From a virus, in IMG/VR virus record IMGVR_UViG_3300037083_000054, positions 58,835 through 122,834 of that record: 64,000 nt of DNA. One strand, given 5' to 3'. The notes under the pieces are model-generated. The model ran no database searches, was not told where the DNA came from, and was given only the letters and a program-made list of their open reading frames with translations. Positions within the stretch are counted from its first letter, which is position 1. Every line of letters starts with the position of its first letter. This document shows, piece after piece, positions 33,666-41,824 of the stretch. The position numbers and the translations under genes were made by a program.

Positions 33666-34235
33666 ATGACTAATATATTGCCGTTCCCTCTGACAGTGCC
33701 GTGCTTCGAAGTTGCGGGACCAACACAGATTTGGTGCAGCACCGGTTCGACGAATGCCATGCAGTTTTTGGGTGTCACCCGCAACGGGATTGAGATCAAC
33801 GAACAAGCCTTCATTTCTGAATTGAAGTCGGATTATGGGGGCGGTGAACAGGGTCCGCCCACCGATTATCAATATCTCGGCGAAATGCATTCGATCGTGG
33901 CGGAATTGGCTCAGTGGAATCCTGAGGTGCTTGCGGTTCTCGAAACTCGCGTGAATGCCGCGTATGCCTTGACACGAACCAAAGGGCAGTTGCTTCGTTG
34001 TTCCGGAGCGTACTTTCGCGTCCTGTTTTTGGCCGCGAACTTCGGTCGCAATTATACGAACGTCTATATCAACGAACCGATTGCCTACTCGCCGGTCGGA
34101 ACGCCTGCGACGTTCCCTCGCATCACATTTACGGGCTTGGAAGATTTGACGACAAATAGCAGCGGGGCCTATATCAATCCGAATGGTTCGCCGTGGAATG
34201 GAACATGGACGGTGTCTGGTTCGGTCGTGACTTAA
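33666..34235 (+). CDS. Virion protein, possibly tail-related
   Basis: 189 residues, strand-rich with NGIEINEQAFISELKSDYGG and a helical middle (AELAQWNPEVLAVLETRVNA). Located between connector and tail-chaperone genes, where tail tube or tail completion genes usually lie. Not recognised by family. Confidence 0.5.
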   Translation: MTNILPFPLTVPCFEVAGPTQIWCSTGSTNAMQFLGVTRNGIEINEQAFISELKSDYGGGEQGPPTDYQYLGEMHSIVAELAQWNPEVLAVLETRVNAAYALTRTKGQLLRCSGAYFRVLFLAANFGRNYTNVYINEPIAYSPVGTPATFPRITFTGLEDLTTNSSGAYINPNGSPWNGTWTVSGSVVT

Positions 34236-34252
34236 TCGAATATGACTCTGTC

Positions 34253-34281
34253 AAGCCGTGATTGTCGTCACGGCTTGTTTG
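34253..34281 (+). terminator. Intrinsic terminator before the tail-chaperone gene
   Basis: AAGCCGTG/CACGGCTT, 8-bp stem with 8-base loop, followed by GTTTGCTTT. Confidence 0.55.
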
Positions 34282-34325
34282 CTTTAGAATGACGTGTGAA
34301 CTCTCTCTAAGACAAGGATGTCAAG

Positions 34326-34835
34326 ATGATGTACCGATTATGGCTCTGGTTCCTGCAATGTCTCGGCTTTGACCCTCGCGGCATCTTTCGCTATTGGGAC
34401 GGCAAGCGATATCGGAATGGCGACCCCATGGAAATGGCTCGCAATCTCTGGTCCGTCAATATCACGCGACAACTCGCTCCGGGAATTCCGGGGATTGAAG
34501 AACCGTTTGACTCTGCCGTCTCCCGAAAACTCATTGCCTCTGGGATCGGCATGCAGATTCAACAAGGCTATGCGGAAGTCGATTATGCCGTCCGCACCGC
34601 ATGGGGCATTCAGCCGTTGTCACAAGGCGGCTTGACAGAAGAAGAGTGCGACCGTCTCTTGCTCCGCTTCGAGCGATATCTGGGTGATGTAAAAAAAAAT
34701 GGCAATCCTCCGCCGATTGCGTCTGTCAATACGGATACGAACACCGACGAATCTACCACGAAGAACGCACGGCCCACTGGTTATGCCTCGGAAGGGCATT
34801 CCTTCGAACTGCCAAATGTTACCGAATTGCTGTAG
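34326..34835 (+). CDS. Tail assembly chaperone, G-like
   Basis: 169 residues. Begins MYRLWLWFLQCLGFDPRGIF, followed by helical segments and a polar C-terminus (NTDTNTDESTTKNARP). It sits immediately before the tape-measure-like gene. Codons 122-125 hold nine A residues (34691-34699), and a -1 slip there leads into a frame open to 34969. This is the lambda G/GT arrangement, in which a minority product carries a T extension that recruits tube subunits. The function is inferred from position and recoding signal, not from sequence similarity. Confidence 0.6.
   Translation: MMYRLWLWFLQCLGFDPRGIFRYWDGKRYRNGDPMEMARNLWSVNITRQLAPGIPGIEEPFDSAVSRKLIASGIGMQIQQGYAEVDYAVRTAWGIQPLSQGGLTEEECDRLLLRFERYLGDVKKNGNPPPIASVNTDTNTDESTTKNARPTGYASEGHSFELPNVTELL
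34691..34699 (+). other. Candidate -1 ribosomal frameshift site (A9)
   Basis: The zero frame reads GTA AAA AAA AAT, so the heptamer A-AAA-AAA is in the correct register. After a -1 slip the frame is open without stop to the TGA at 34967-34969, adding ~90 residues and including the 34844 ORF. No downstream pseudoknot was worked out by eye. Confidence 0.65.
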
Positions 34836-34843
34836 GTCTCTCG

Positions 34844-34969
34844 ATGCCGGATTGGTGGATGTGTGATGCTCATAACATCACACCGGAATTAGCAACAAAA
34901 GAGTTTCTGGAATATGAACGGGCGGAAGCGATGGCCCGAGCACGACAAAACGGACGGACGCGAATGTGA
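34844..34969 (+). CDS. T-like extension of the tail chaperone (-1 frame)
   Basis: 41 codons from ATG 34844: MPDWWMCDAHNITPELATKE then EFLEYERAEAMARARQNG. The frame is -1 relative to the upstream gene and is continuous with the A9 slip site. The short, acidic-then-basic helical sequence resembles T domains of other phages in size and style. It may be made only as a fusion, or also from its own ATG. The stop overlaps the next GTG start. Confidence 0.55.
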   Translation: MPDWWMCDAHNITPELATKEFLEYERAEAMARARQNGRTRM

Positions 34970-36378
34970 ATAGCTTAGTCCAGATCATTCAGGCGATTGC
35001 TACAGCCGTCAATGCAAAAATGACGATGACGCTGTCGCAACGCATTTCGCAACTGTCGCATCAGATGCTGACGGGAAGCGGAGCGGGATGGATTGATCGG
35101 TCGACGGCGAGCGAGGGCATGCGACGGCAGAGACTCGGCACATCGGCAGAACGAGTCACTCAGGCCACGGAAAAACGGAACGACCTGAAAGGCAAAGTCG
35201 ATGCTCTCGGTGAGTTCCTGATCAATAATGCTCAGACGCTGACTGATAAAGAATTCAAACAACTTCAGAGAGCATTGGATCAATATACGCGACAGCTTGA
35301 TCGTGCTCGCGAGGTCCTAAAGAAAGTCACCGATTCCGACAAGAAATTGAAGGAGGAAAATGATCGGCTGACTCGGGCCGAGAATGCCGCATCACTTCGG
35401 CAACCAAAAGGGATTTGGGGTCAAGTTCAAAATGCATATACGAATCTTCGTCGCAAAATTGGACCGTCCGGACGCAAGCGATTACTCGCTGTTCACGATG
35501 TCATTTCCTCTGTCCTGAATCCAAAACGAGCGAAAGCGAAAGCGGCTACTGCCAGATCCCGAGCAGATCAAGCGAATAAGGCTTATTATTCCGCCAAAGC
35601 GGCACACAATCAGGCGATGGCGGTTCATCGAAAAAATCTCGAACTTCATCAACGCTCGCCGACTGTTCAAACCGCAAAAGATGTCGCGTCGAGTGAAAAC
35701 ACCCTTAAAAAAACTCGGCACGCGGTTGTTGAAGCTGGTCAAACAGTACAGGCATTAGCAGAAGTCGCAACCGGACTCGAAGGAATCGCTGCCGTTGGAG
35801 CGTTTATTAATCCGGTGATTGCGGGCATTGCCTCTGCATTCGCTCTAGCAGTTGTAGTCGTTTCTGCGGCTCTCGTTTTCATTAACAAAACGCTCGCAAG
35901 TGCTCAGAAAGAAGTTGAGCGGTTTCGTTCAGAACGCTCGCATTTTTCCTCGCAAGTTGCGGGAGCGGTTGCAAGATATGATGCTCAGTCGCTTCAGCTA
36001 GAACAGCGATCGACACGAGCGACCAGTGGAAGTGCGACTGAAGTCATTAAAGCCACAATGAACCTTCGAGAATCTATGCAAGATCGAAGCGAGCGATGGG
36101 AAAATATCGCAAATCAGCTTTTGTCCGCGACGATTTCGGTTGCCACATTCGCCAGCGATGTCTTGTCATCGGTTGATATTGTTACGCCAGTCGCGGAGGG
36201 AATATTGGCCATTGGCCGTTCCATTCTCACGCAATTCGGAATCAAGCTAGACGATATCAGCAAGAATACCAGTAAGTCCGCTGGAAACATGGGCCTCGAT
36301 GTGATCCAACTATTGAACAACGAAAATCGAAACGCTCGCGGCAATAAAGCATTTCCCCCACTGAAGCCCATTAAATAA
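34966..36378 (+). CDS. Tape-measure-like tail protein
   Basis: 470 residues from a GTG start overlapping the previous stop. Long coiled coils in the first half (RALDQYTRQLDRAREVLKKV), a hydrophobic stretch IAAVGAFINPVIAGIASAFA followed by LAVVVVSAALVFINKTLA, and a second hydrophobic part near the C-terminus (PVAEGILAIGRSILTQFGIK). Helical length and membrane-like segments are typical of tail tape measures, but 470 residues implies a short tail. The upstream G/GT pair supports the call. Confidence 0.6.
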   Translation: MNSLVQIIQAIATAVNAKMTMTLSQRISQLSHQMLTGSGAGWIDRSTASEGMRRQRLGTSAERVTQATEKRNDLKGKVDALGEFLINNAQTLTDKEFKQLQRALDQYTRQLDRAREVLKKVTDSDKKLKEENDRLTRAENAASLRQPKGIWGQVQNAYTNLRRKIGPSGRKRLLAVHDVISSVLNPKRAKAKAATARSRADQANKAYYSAKAAHNQAMAVHRKNLELHQRSPTVQTAKDVASSENTLKKTRHAVVEAGQTVQALAEVATGLEGIAAVGAFINPVIAGIASAFALAVVVVSAALVFINKTLASAQKEVERFRSERSHFSSQVAGAVARYDAQSLQLEQRSTRATSGSATEVIKATMNLRESMQDRSERWENIANQLLSATISVATFASDVLSSVDIVTPVAEGILAIGRSILTQFGIKLDDISKNTSKSAGNMGLDVIQLLNNENRNARGNKAFPPLKPIK

Positions 36379-36390
36379 AGTCAAGAAAAA

Positions 36391-38379
36391 ATGTCGTCTG
36401 GTTTTACTACTGTCAGCTATGGGAATATCACGCTATACCGCTGCGCGACACGGCAGGTCAATCAAGAGGAAATTCTCGATCCGAGCGGCACAGACCTTCG
36501 GTATATGCAGACGACCGTTACGGTCGAGGGGCGGCTGAATGGTCATGATCAAGGGACACAATGGTTGTTTTCTCAGCAGAGTAATTTAACGCAGTATTCG
36601 CTCACATATGCAGGGGGTGCTGACACTCCCAATGGGCTTGCGAGCATTCGCGAAGCGAGCATTCGCTATCAACTTCCGCCACGCCAAGTCTTTCTGATGC
36701 AAGTCGGCTGCGATCAAAATGGCGGCGGCGGTCAAACGTTGATTTCTGCGAAACCAGCTCCCCTCACCATGACTCCCGTCGGGCCTCGAAGTGCGGCAGT
36801 CAACATGAACGTTTCTGGAGTCGACCTCAATAATGGGCCGCACTGCAAGAGCTTTGTGATTACGAAAATTGTTGGCGACGAACAGTATACGGTCGAAGCG
36901 ACGTTTGTGGTCTGTAAAGTGGAATGCGATTCGAACGGCAATGTCAACGGAAATACGAAAGGGATTCTCTACAATCGCTGGTCATGTCAAGACACGATGG
37001 ATGCCAATTTAAGGACGTCCAGAGTCTACTCTGGGCAACTCGCTCTGACATCAGCCAATCTCAATATGCAGCAGTTGCGATGGCTTGTAATACCGCCGAT
37101 TGTCCAAATCTTTCGTCGCGACAATATCATGGTCGCGGCATCAGAAGACGGACTCCTCATGAATTGGTCGGTTACGGACACGGAAATCGCTCAGGCCGCT
37201 CCCTATCCCGCAAGGACATGGTCTGTTCGACATACACAATCCGCCAAATGGGCGATGTTTGGCGAATCGACCATTGATGTTCATTTGACGGGCGACTCCA
37301 ATGTCAATAAGGGAGACCTGCTCGAATTAGCATTGTATATCGTGACGGCTAAGATGTTTGGAACAACGCCGCCGAATCTCAATAACCTTGCCGTCAAACC
37401 CGCTGCGTTCTGGGCACAATTCAATATCACAAATATCGAGCTTGTCGATGTCATCGGTGATACGAATGAAATCATGGCGAGAGTGTCCGTTAAAAAGACG
37501 ATGACCGGACTGAATGGATTTGCGATTGTTGGAGACGTGGCTCAAAAATTCGGGCAGCCATTTGGCCCTACGGACTTCACGAATTCGGCATATGCCCGCG
37601 ATCAGAGACCTCCCTATAACCGAGCCTATTCGTGGGGCGGCGTTCCGGGGGATTCTCCGCCTTATGCCAGTCCCGCTGCCTCCATTGTCGGAATTTTTGC
37701 TTGTTACTTACAAAGCCCTTGCAATGATACGCATCAAACAGCCAATCCATCCAGTGGTGGCGGTGGACAAGCAACCAATCAGGCGATTGCCGATTTGAAC
37801 CTCTCGCCTCTGGCAATTACGAATGTGCCTTATACGGCGACCATCGTTCCGTCATTGGCTCCTGCGGATACAACAAATCCTTATCTCTCCACCAATTCCG
37901 ATAGCACATCCAATGCTTATACCTATTGGCAATTGGAAAATATTTATGTCAATAATGCATTGAATGTCCAAATGCCGATTGCTAGCGCTCCACAGCGATC
38001 CGGGTACAATTATTCGAACACGTGCTCCGTCGTGTCGCTATCACAAGGCGTGTCGCAACGAATTGTAAGAGTCAAAGCCGAGAGAGTGGGGTTAGAACCA
38101 CAGTTTCCAAATCAATGGAATATCCCTAATGTTATCTCTCAAAGTTCGGGAAACCCGACCGTTTCTCAGTTTTTTTTGAAATCGAAAATTCGCCCCTGTA
38201 CGCCCGTCATTACGCCTTTCGGGCAACAAATCTTTCGAGCGGATGCGGAGTATGTGTTGGCATTGAATCGCATGCCCAATCCAGGAGAGCAACTTGCTCT
38301 CGGCAATGATATCTGGTCGAATCTCGGATCGCAGGTCACAAATGCCAATGGGGCACTTACCAATTCTTCTTGGGGTTAA
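36391..38379 (+). CDS. Large tail protein
   Basis: 662 residues, strand-rich, Asn/Gln/Thr/Pro-rich. MSSGFTTVSYGNITLYRCAT at the start; RSAAVNMNVSGVDLNNG and ANPSSGGGGQATNQ (a Gly/Ser hinge) in the middle. Follows the tape-measure gene by 12 bases, where distal tail or baseplate proteins lie. No family recognised. Confidence 0.5.
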   Translation: MSSGFTTVSYGNITLYRCATRQVNQEEILDPSGTDLRYMQTTVTVEGRLNGHDQGTQWLFSQQSNLTQYSLTYAGGADTPNGLASIREASIRYQLPPRQVFLMQVGCDQNGGGGQTLISAKPAPLTMTPVGPRSAAVNMNVSGVDLNNGPHCKSFVITKIVGDEQYTVEATFVVCKVECDSNGNVNGNTKGILYNRWSCQDTMDANLRTSRVYSGQLALTSANLNMQQLRWLVIPPIVQIFRRDNIMVAASEDGLLMNWSVTDTEIAQAAPYPARTWSVRHTQSAKWAMFGESTIDVHLTGDSNVNKGDLLELALYIVTAKMFGTTPPNLNNLAVKPAAFWAQFNITNIELVDVIGDTNEIMARVSVKKTMTGLNGFAIVGDVAQKFGQPFGPTDFTNSAYARDQRPPYNRAYSWGGVPGDSPPYASPAASIVGIFACYLQSPCNDTHQTANPSSGGGGQATNQAIADLNLSPLAITNVPYTATIVPSLAPADTTNPYLSTNSDSTSNAYTYWQLENIYVNNALNVQMPIASAPQRSGYNYSNTCSVVSLSQGVSQRIVRVKAERVGLEPQFPNQWNIPNVISQSSGNPTVSQFFLKSKIRPCTPVITPFGQQIFRADAEYVLALNRMPNPGEQLALGNDIWSNLGSQVTNANGALTNSSWG

Positions 38380-38382
38380 TTC

Positions 38383-38874
38383 ATGACACTTTCCATTAAC
38401 GCATCACTGACAATTGCGTCCACGTTGTCGATATTTGACAATCAAAACGATCCCGCCGCCAATCCGATTACGGTTGCAGCCAATCCGCCATATATCAATC
38501 AAACATGGAATGCCGCTCTCTCGCCAAACGGGACTGCTGGTTGGTGTGCTCAAGTCGTCATGACATCAGGAGCAGCAACAATTGACTTGACATCATTGAC
38601 TCAATTAGGACTGTCGACGCCCATTGATGCGACTGGTTTGAAGTCGCTGTTTTTTGTTTTCCAAGCTCCAACATCCAATACGAATCCGGTCAGCGTTGCT
38701 CCAGGCGGATCGAATGGCTATGCCTCTGTGGGAGAAGTTGGCCCGCTTTCACCGGGCGATATTGACGCTAAAACTACAGGTTCGGCAACCGCGATTAGTT
38801 CAACGAGCAAGACTATTTCCGTGACTGGAACTGGGTCTAACGCCATCAATATCTTCGTGGCTTTTGGATCATAA
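38383..38874 (+). CDS. Probable virion surface protein
   Basis: 163 residues, Ala/Ser/Thr-rich beta protein: SINASLTIASTLSIFDNQND, GWCAQVVMTSGAATIDLTSL, GSNGYASVGEVGPL. Composition resembles the 28236 protein. Tightly packed between tail genes. Function unknown. Confidence 0.5.
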   Translation: MTLSINASLTIASTLSIFDNQNDPAANPITVAANPPYINQTWNAALSPNGTAGWCAQVVMTSGAATIDLTSLTQLGLSTPIDATGLKSLFFVFQAPTSNTNPVSVAPGGSNGYASVGEVGPLSPGDIDAKTTGSATAISSTSKTISVTGTGSNAINIFVAFGS

Positions 38875-38876
38875 TC

Positions 38877-39428
38877 GTGTCAACTGGATTCACTACAAGC
38901 AAGATTCGCCCCACAACCGCCATCGAAGTCCTCGAAGCGGTCGTGGCGAAGCTTCGGAATGGCGTTGAGCAATTCAACAGTGAAACGACCTGTTTCATTA
39001 CGGCGACTCCGGAACCGAGCGTCGAAGTCAGCGATAACATTTTTGCAACCGTGACGTTTATGGGCGGTCCGTTCGATCAGCCGATCATGGATGGTTCGGG
39101 AAATCAGGGCGTTGTGCAATTGGCATCAATTGTAATTGCCGTCTGGTCCCGCGTCGAATTGGATCAAATCGAGCGATTCAGCATTGGGGATACCGATCCC
39201 GCTCTCGGGTTACTCTCCCTGATGAAAGATGTTCTTGCGGCACTTGCCGGACGAAATCTGGACGGCGGAACCTATCAAGCCGCGTCATCGGTCTTGTTGC
39301 TGGAACCGATGTATCCCTCCCGCAGTCAACCGTCCCAGCCACGGCAAGTTGACAGCTTCGCGGGGTTCACGATACCATTTGACTGTAAGTTCTGGTGGAA
39401 CCTCGGAACTGTTTCGTCTCTCACATAA
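38877..39428 (+). CDS. Tail-completion-like hypothetical protein
   Basis: 183 residues, GTG start. TAIEVLEAVVAKLRNGVEQF, IFATVTFMGGPFDQPI, SIVIAVWSRVELDQIERF and a terminal domain FAGFTIPFDCKFWWN. The helix-strand pattern is like small tail terminator or completion proteins, but this is not a firm match. Confidence 0.45.
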   Translation: MSTGFTTSKIRPTTAIEVLEAVVAKLRNGVEQFNSETTCFITATPEPSVEVSDNIFATVTFMGGPFDQPIMDGSGNQGVVQLASIVIAVWSRVELDQIERFSIGDTDPALGLLSLMKDVLAALAGRNLDGGTYQAASSVLLLEPMYPSRSQPSQPRQVDSFAGFTIPFDCKFWWNLGTVSSLT

Positions 39429-39440
39429 CATGGACGTGCT

Positions 39441-40766
39441 GTGAAAACGCAAGAGAAGTCTTACAAACGCGAACCGTTTCGCATTGAATTGATTCAGCCA
39501 GACTTCACTGACGAACCGGTCAAGCATCTCGTCTTTCACGTCTATCCCAAAAAGATGAACGACTGCTGGCGATGGAATATCCAGCAACTCAAACAGCGTC
39601 CCGATTTCTTCAATGGGAAGCGATTTGTCGGCGTTGTGACCGACGATTCGACCTGGGACGCCGAAGAAGTCGTCAAGGAATTCGGCGATTACCGCGTCGA
39701 TCTCTGGTATGTCGCTCCGAACAATCCCGATCTGCGGGAAGTGGTGACATTCGTTCCGCTGATGAGCCAATTGCCTCGTGGTGTGAACGATGTGACGGCC
39801 TACATGCAAGCCAAAGGCGTTTCGCATCATCCCGACGAAGGTTCCATTCCGATGGGATGGGCGAAGGCGATGTATGCCGCATTACTCGATCACTGGCTCG
39901 AGGTCTTCGAAGCATTCAAGACCCATCCGATCGTCGGTTCCTTCAAGAAATACGACGATTTCAATATCTCAAAGTGCGATCAATGGCACTATTCCGGTTC
40001 CTTCTGCATGTTCCGAAATATCGAAGTCTTCCGACGCAAAGGATGGGACGATCCCCCGCGATGGTTTCTCGGCGTGGAAGCATGGCCTTCCCGAATCTTC
40101 GCAAGTCATGAAGGTTATTGTCTTGTTGGGGAGAATCCCGGTGATTTGCATCGGTACGGTTCTTGGATCAATCTGCACGAAGAATTGGAAGACTTCGGGA
40201 TTGATATCGGGATCAGCCCGGAAGGCATGCGAATTGAAATCGGCGGCGGCACGAAACCGCACGGTCATGGCTATCTGAATTGTGACCGGGTCATTCAGGC
40301 TGATATCGCCGTTGATTTGGAACTCGGCCAACTACCGTTTGACAGTGGCTCCGTGGCTCGCGTTTATTCCTCGCACTGCTTGGAGCATATTCGCAACGTC
40401 ACGGGCGTCATGCAAGAGATTCTGCGGGTTTGCAAAATCGGGGCAATCTTTATCTTGAAGCAGCCGCACTGGTTGCAGCAAATGGCGATGTGCTTTGACC
40501 ATAAACACGTCATCAGCGAAGATCAGGTTCGGCTCTGGTGCCAACATTCCGAACTCGACTTTCCGGACGGGAACAAACGATTCAAGCTGATTGACGTTCG
40601 GTATGTGGCAGGCGGTGACTTTGCTGAACTTCGCGGAATGCATCCGACTTGGACGGCGAAACAAGTGGCGAAATACGCTCCGGGGGCCAGTCACGAATGT
40701 GTATTCGTGATGCAGTGTGTCGAACGGCGATCAGAAATTCTCCTTTTGGAAAAGGGCATCGAATGA
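39441..40766 (+). CDS. Glycosyltransferase-like/SAM methyltransferase fusion
   Basis: 441 residues from GTG 39441. Residues ~25-245 share with the 45342 and 47093 proteins a domain with H-V/I-W/YPK, W-W-N at its start, then FHYSGSF/WHYSGSFCMFRN and WFLGVEAWPSR; it looks like a glycosyltransferase-fold unit. Residues ~255-400 form a class I methyltransferase domain: MRIEIGGGTKPHGHGYLNCD (motif I), DLELGQLPFDSGSVARVYSS and HCLEHIRNVTGVM. It may add and methylate a sugar on a virion component (inference). Confidence 0.6.
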   Translation: MKTQEKSYKREPFRIELIQPDFTDEPVKHLVFHVYPKKMNDCWRWNIQQLKQRPDFFNGKRFVGVVTDDSTWDAEEVVKEFGDYRVDLWYVAPNNPDLREVVTFVPLMSQLPRGVNDVTAYMQAKGVSHHPDEGSIPMGWAKAMYAALLDHWLEVFEAFKTHPIVGSFKKYDDFNISKCDQWHYSGSFCMFRNIEVFRRKGWDDPPRWFLGVEAWPSRIFASHEGYCLVGENPGDLHRYGSWINLHEELEDFGIDIGISPEGMRIEIGGGTKPHGHGYLNCDRVIQADIAVDLELGQLPFDSGSVARVYSSHCLEHIRNVTGVMQEILRVCKIGAIFILKQPHWLQQMAMCFDHKHVISEDQVRLWCQHSELDFPDGNKRFKLIDVRYVAGGDFAELRGMHPTWTAKQVAKYAPGASHECVFVMQCVERRSEILLLEKGIE

Positions 40767-41146
40767 GCAAAATAGCGACAACGAAAAAAAGTGGTGAGTC
40801 TGTGAAATCATCATCCGGATTCGCAACAATTTGCGATTCACATAGATCGGTCATTCGAGCGATTACTCAACCGATGCCAGGATGTGACGCGGCCCCCGAA
40901 CCGGTTGTCCATAAGAGCTTGGGCTCTCTGGAACTCCATATTTCCAATCTTCAGAATTCCGTCGCGACACTTTATGACCGACTGGGCCCGCACGTCTTGT
41001 CGATCGCAAATCCTTCTCTGGCCGGAGATGAGGAATCTGGCGGAAGTTCACTTCCTGGCTTAGCGGAACGAATTTTCCAAGACGCCAAGCTGCTGGAAGG
41101 AATCAATAACCGACTGCAAGAGATCCTTCAACGATTGGAAATCTGA
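40763..41146 (+). CDS. Small hypothetical protein
   Basis: 127 residues from ATG 40763, coupled (ATGA) to the fusion gene. Ser-rich start, then helices (GSLELHISNLQNSVATLYDR; LEGINNRLQEILQRLEI) with coiled-coil character. Unknown. Confidence 0.5.
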   Translation: MSKIATTKKSGESVKSSSGFATICDSHRSVIRAITQPMPGCDAAPEPVVHKSLGSLELHISNLQNSVATLYDRLGPHVLSIANPSLAGDEESGGSSLPGLAERIFQDAKLLEGINNRLQEILQRLEI

Positions 41147-41174
41147 TTCGATTTTCGCATCGGAAAACGAACCG

Positions 41175-41195
41175 ATAAATAAGCGGCTTATTTAT
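41175..41195. promoter_or_regulatory. AAATAAGC palindrome
   Basis: ATAAATAAGC-G-GCTTATTTAT, perfect 10-bp inverted repeat, 46 bases before the oxygenase gene; followed by TTCGTGCAGGAA as at 2113. Confidence 0.6.
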
Positions 41196-41240
41196 TTCGT
41201 GCAGGAAAAATAGGGAAATCATTGAAACGGAGGGCCATGG

Positions 41241-41810
41241 ATGGCCATTGCGACAGTCATTGATCATTTCGCTCCACGGGGCTTAATCGAAGCCGCGAAA
41301 GCGGAATGGCCGAAATCCGATTGGGGCGGCTGGATCTGCTATCCCGGCTCTGGAAAGATGGCCACAAAGCTTCCGTGTGGATTACCACGTTCAATTGAGA
41401 TTCTGCACAACGAAATGGCTAAGCTTGATCTCAACGGTACATTCCCGGATCTCGATTGGATGAATGGAGCGGGCATTCATCAAATGGAAGCGGGTGTTTC
41501 GCTCGGCTTACATCTGGATACCGAATACTTCCCGAATAAACCGTGGAAACGCGAATGGTCGGTCGTTCTCTATCTCGACGATGATTGTGGCGGGAACTTT
41601 GAGATTACCGATTCGGAAGGGAATGTGTTAGAAGAGATCGAATCGAAATCGAATCGACTGGCGTATTTCCCGACGCCCGGAACATGGCACCGCATTCAGA
41701 AGGCGACCGCGTTGCGTCGTTCCATTGTTTTGTTCTTCTGGTCATTGATGGAGTCGATGCCGGAATCTGGGGAACGTCGGGCTTTGTTTGTGGATGAGAA
41801 AACCCGTTAG
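41241..41810 (+). CDS. 2-oxoglutarate/Fe(II) oxygenase
   Basis: 189 residues. The iron triad is visible: LGLHLDTEYFPNKP gives H-x-D and TWHRIQKATALRRS the distal His, with the Arg/Ser that would hold 2-oxoglutarate. VVLYLDDDCGGNFEI and RLAYFPTPG are typical strands of prolyl-4-hydroxylase-like dioxygenases. It would hydroxylate a protein or base. Its place among tail and glycosylation genes suggests it prepares a tail protein or sugar acceptor (inference). Confidence 0.75.
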   Translation: MAIATVIDHFAPRGLIEAAKAEWPKSDWGGWICYPGSGKMATKLPCGLPRSIEILHNEMAKLDLNGTFPDLDWMNGAGIHQMEAGVSLGLHLDTEYFPNKPWKREWSVVLYLDDDCGGNFEITDSEGNVLEEIESKSNRLAYFPTPGTWHRIQKATALRRSIVLFFWSLMESMPESGERRALFVDEKTR

Positions 41811-41824
41811 AGCATGGATGTGAA

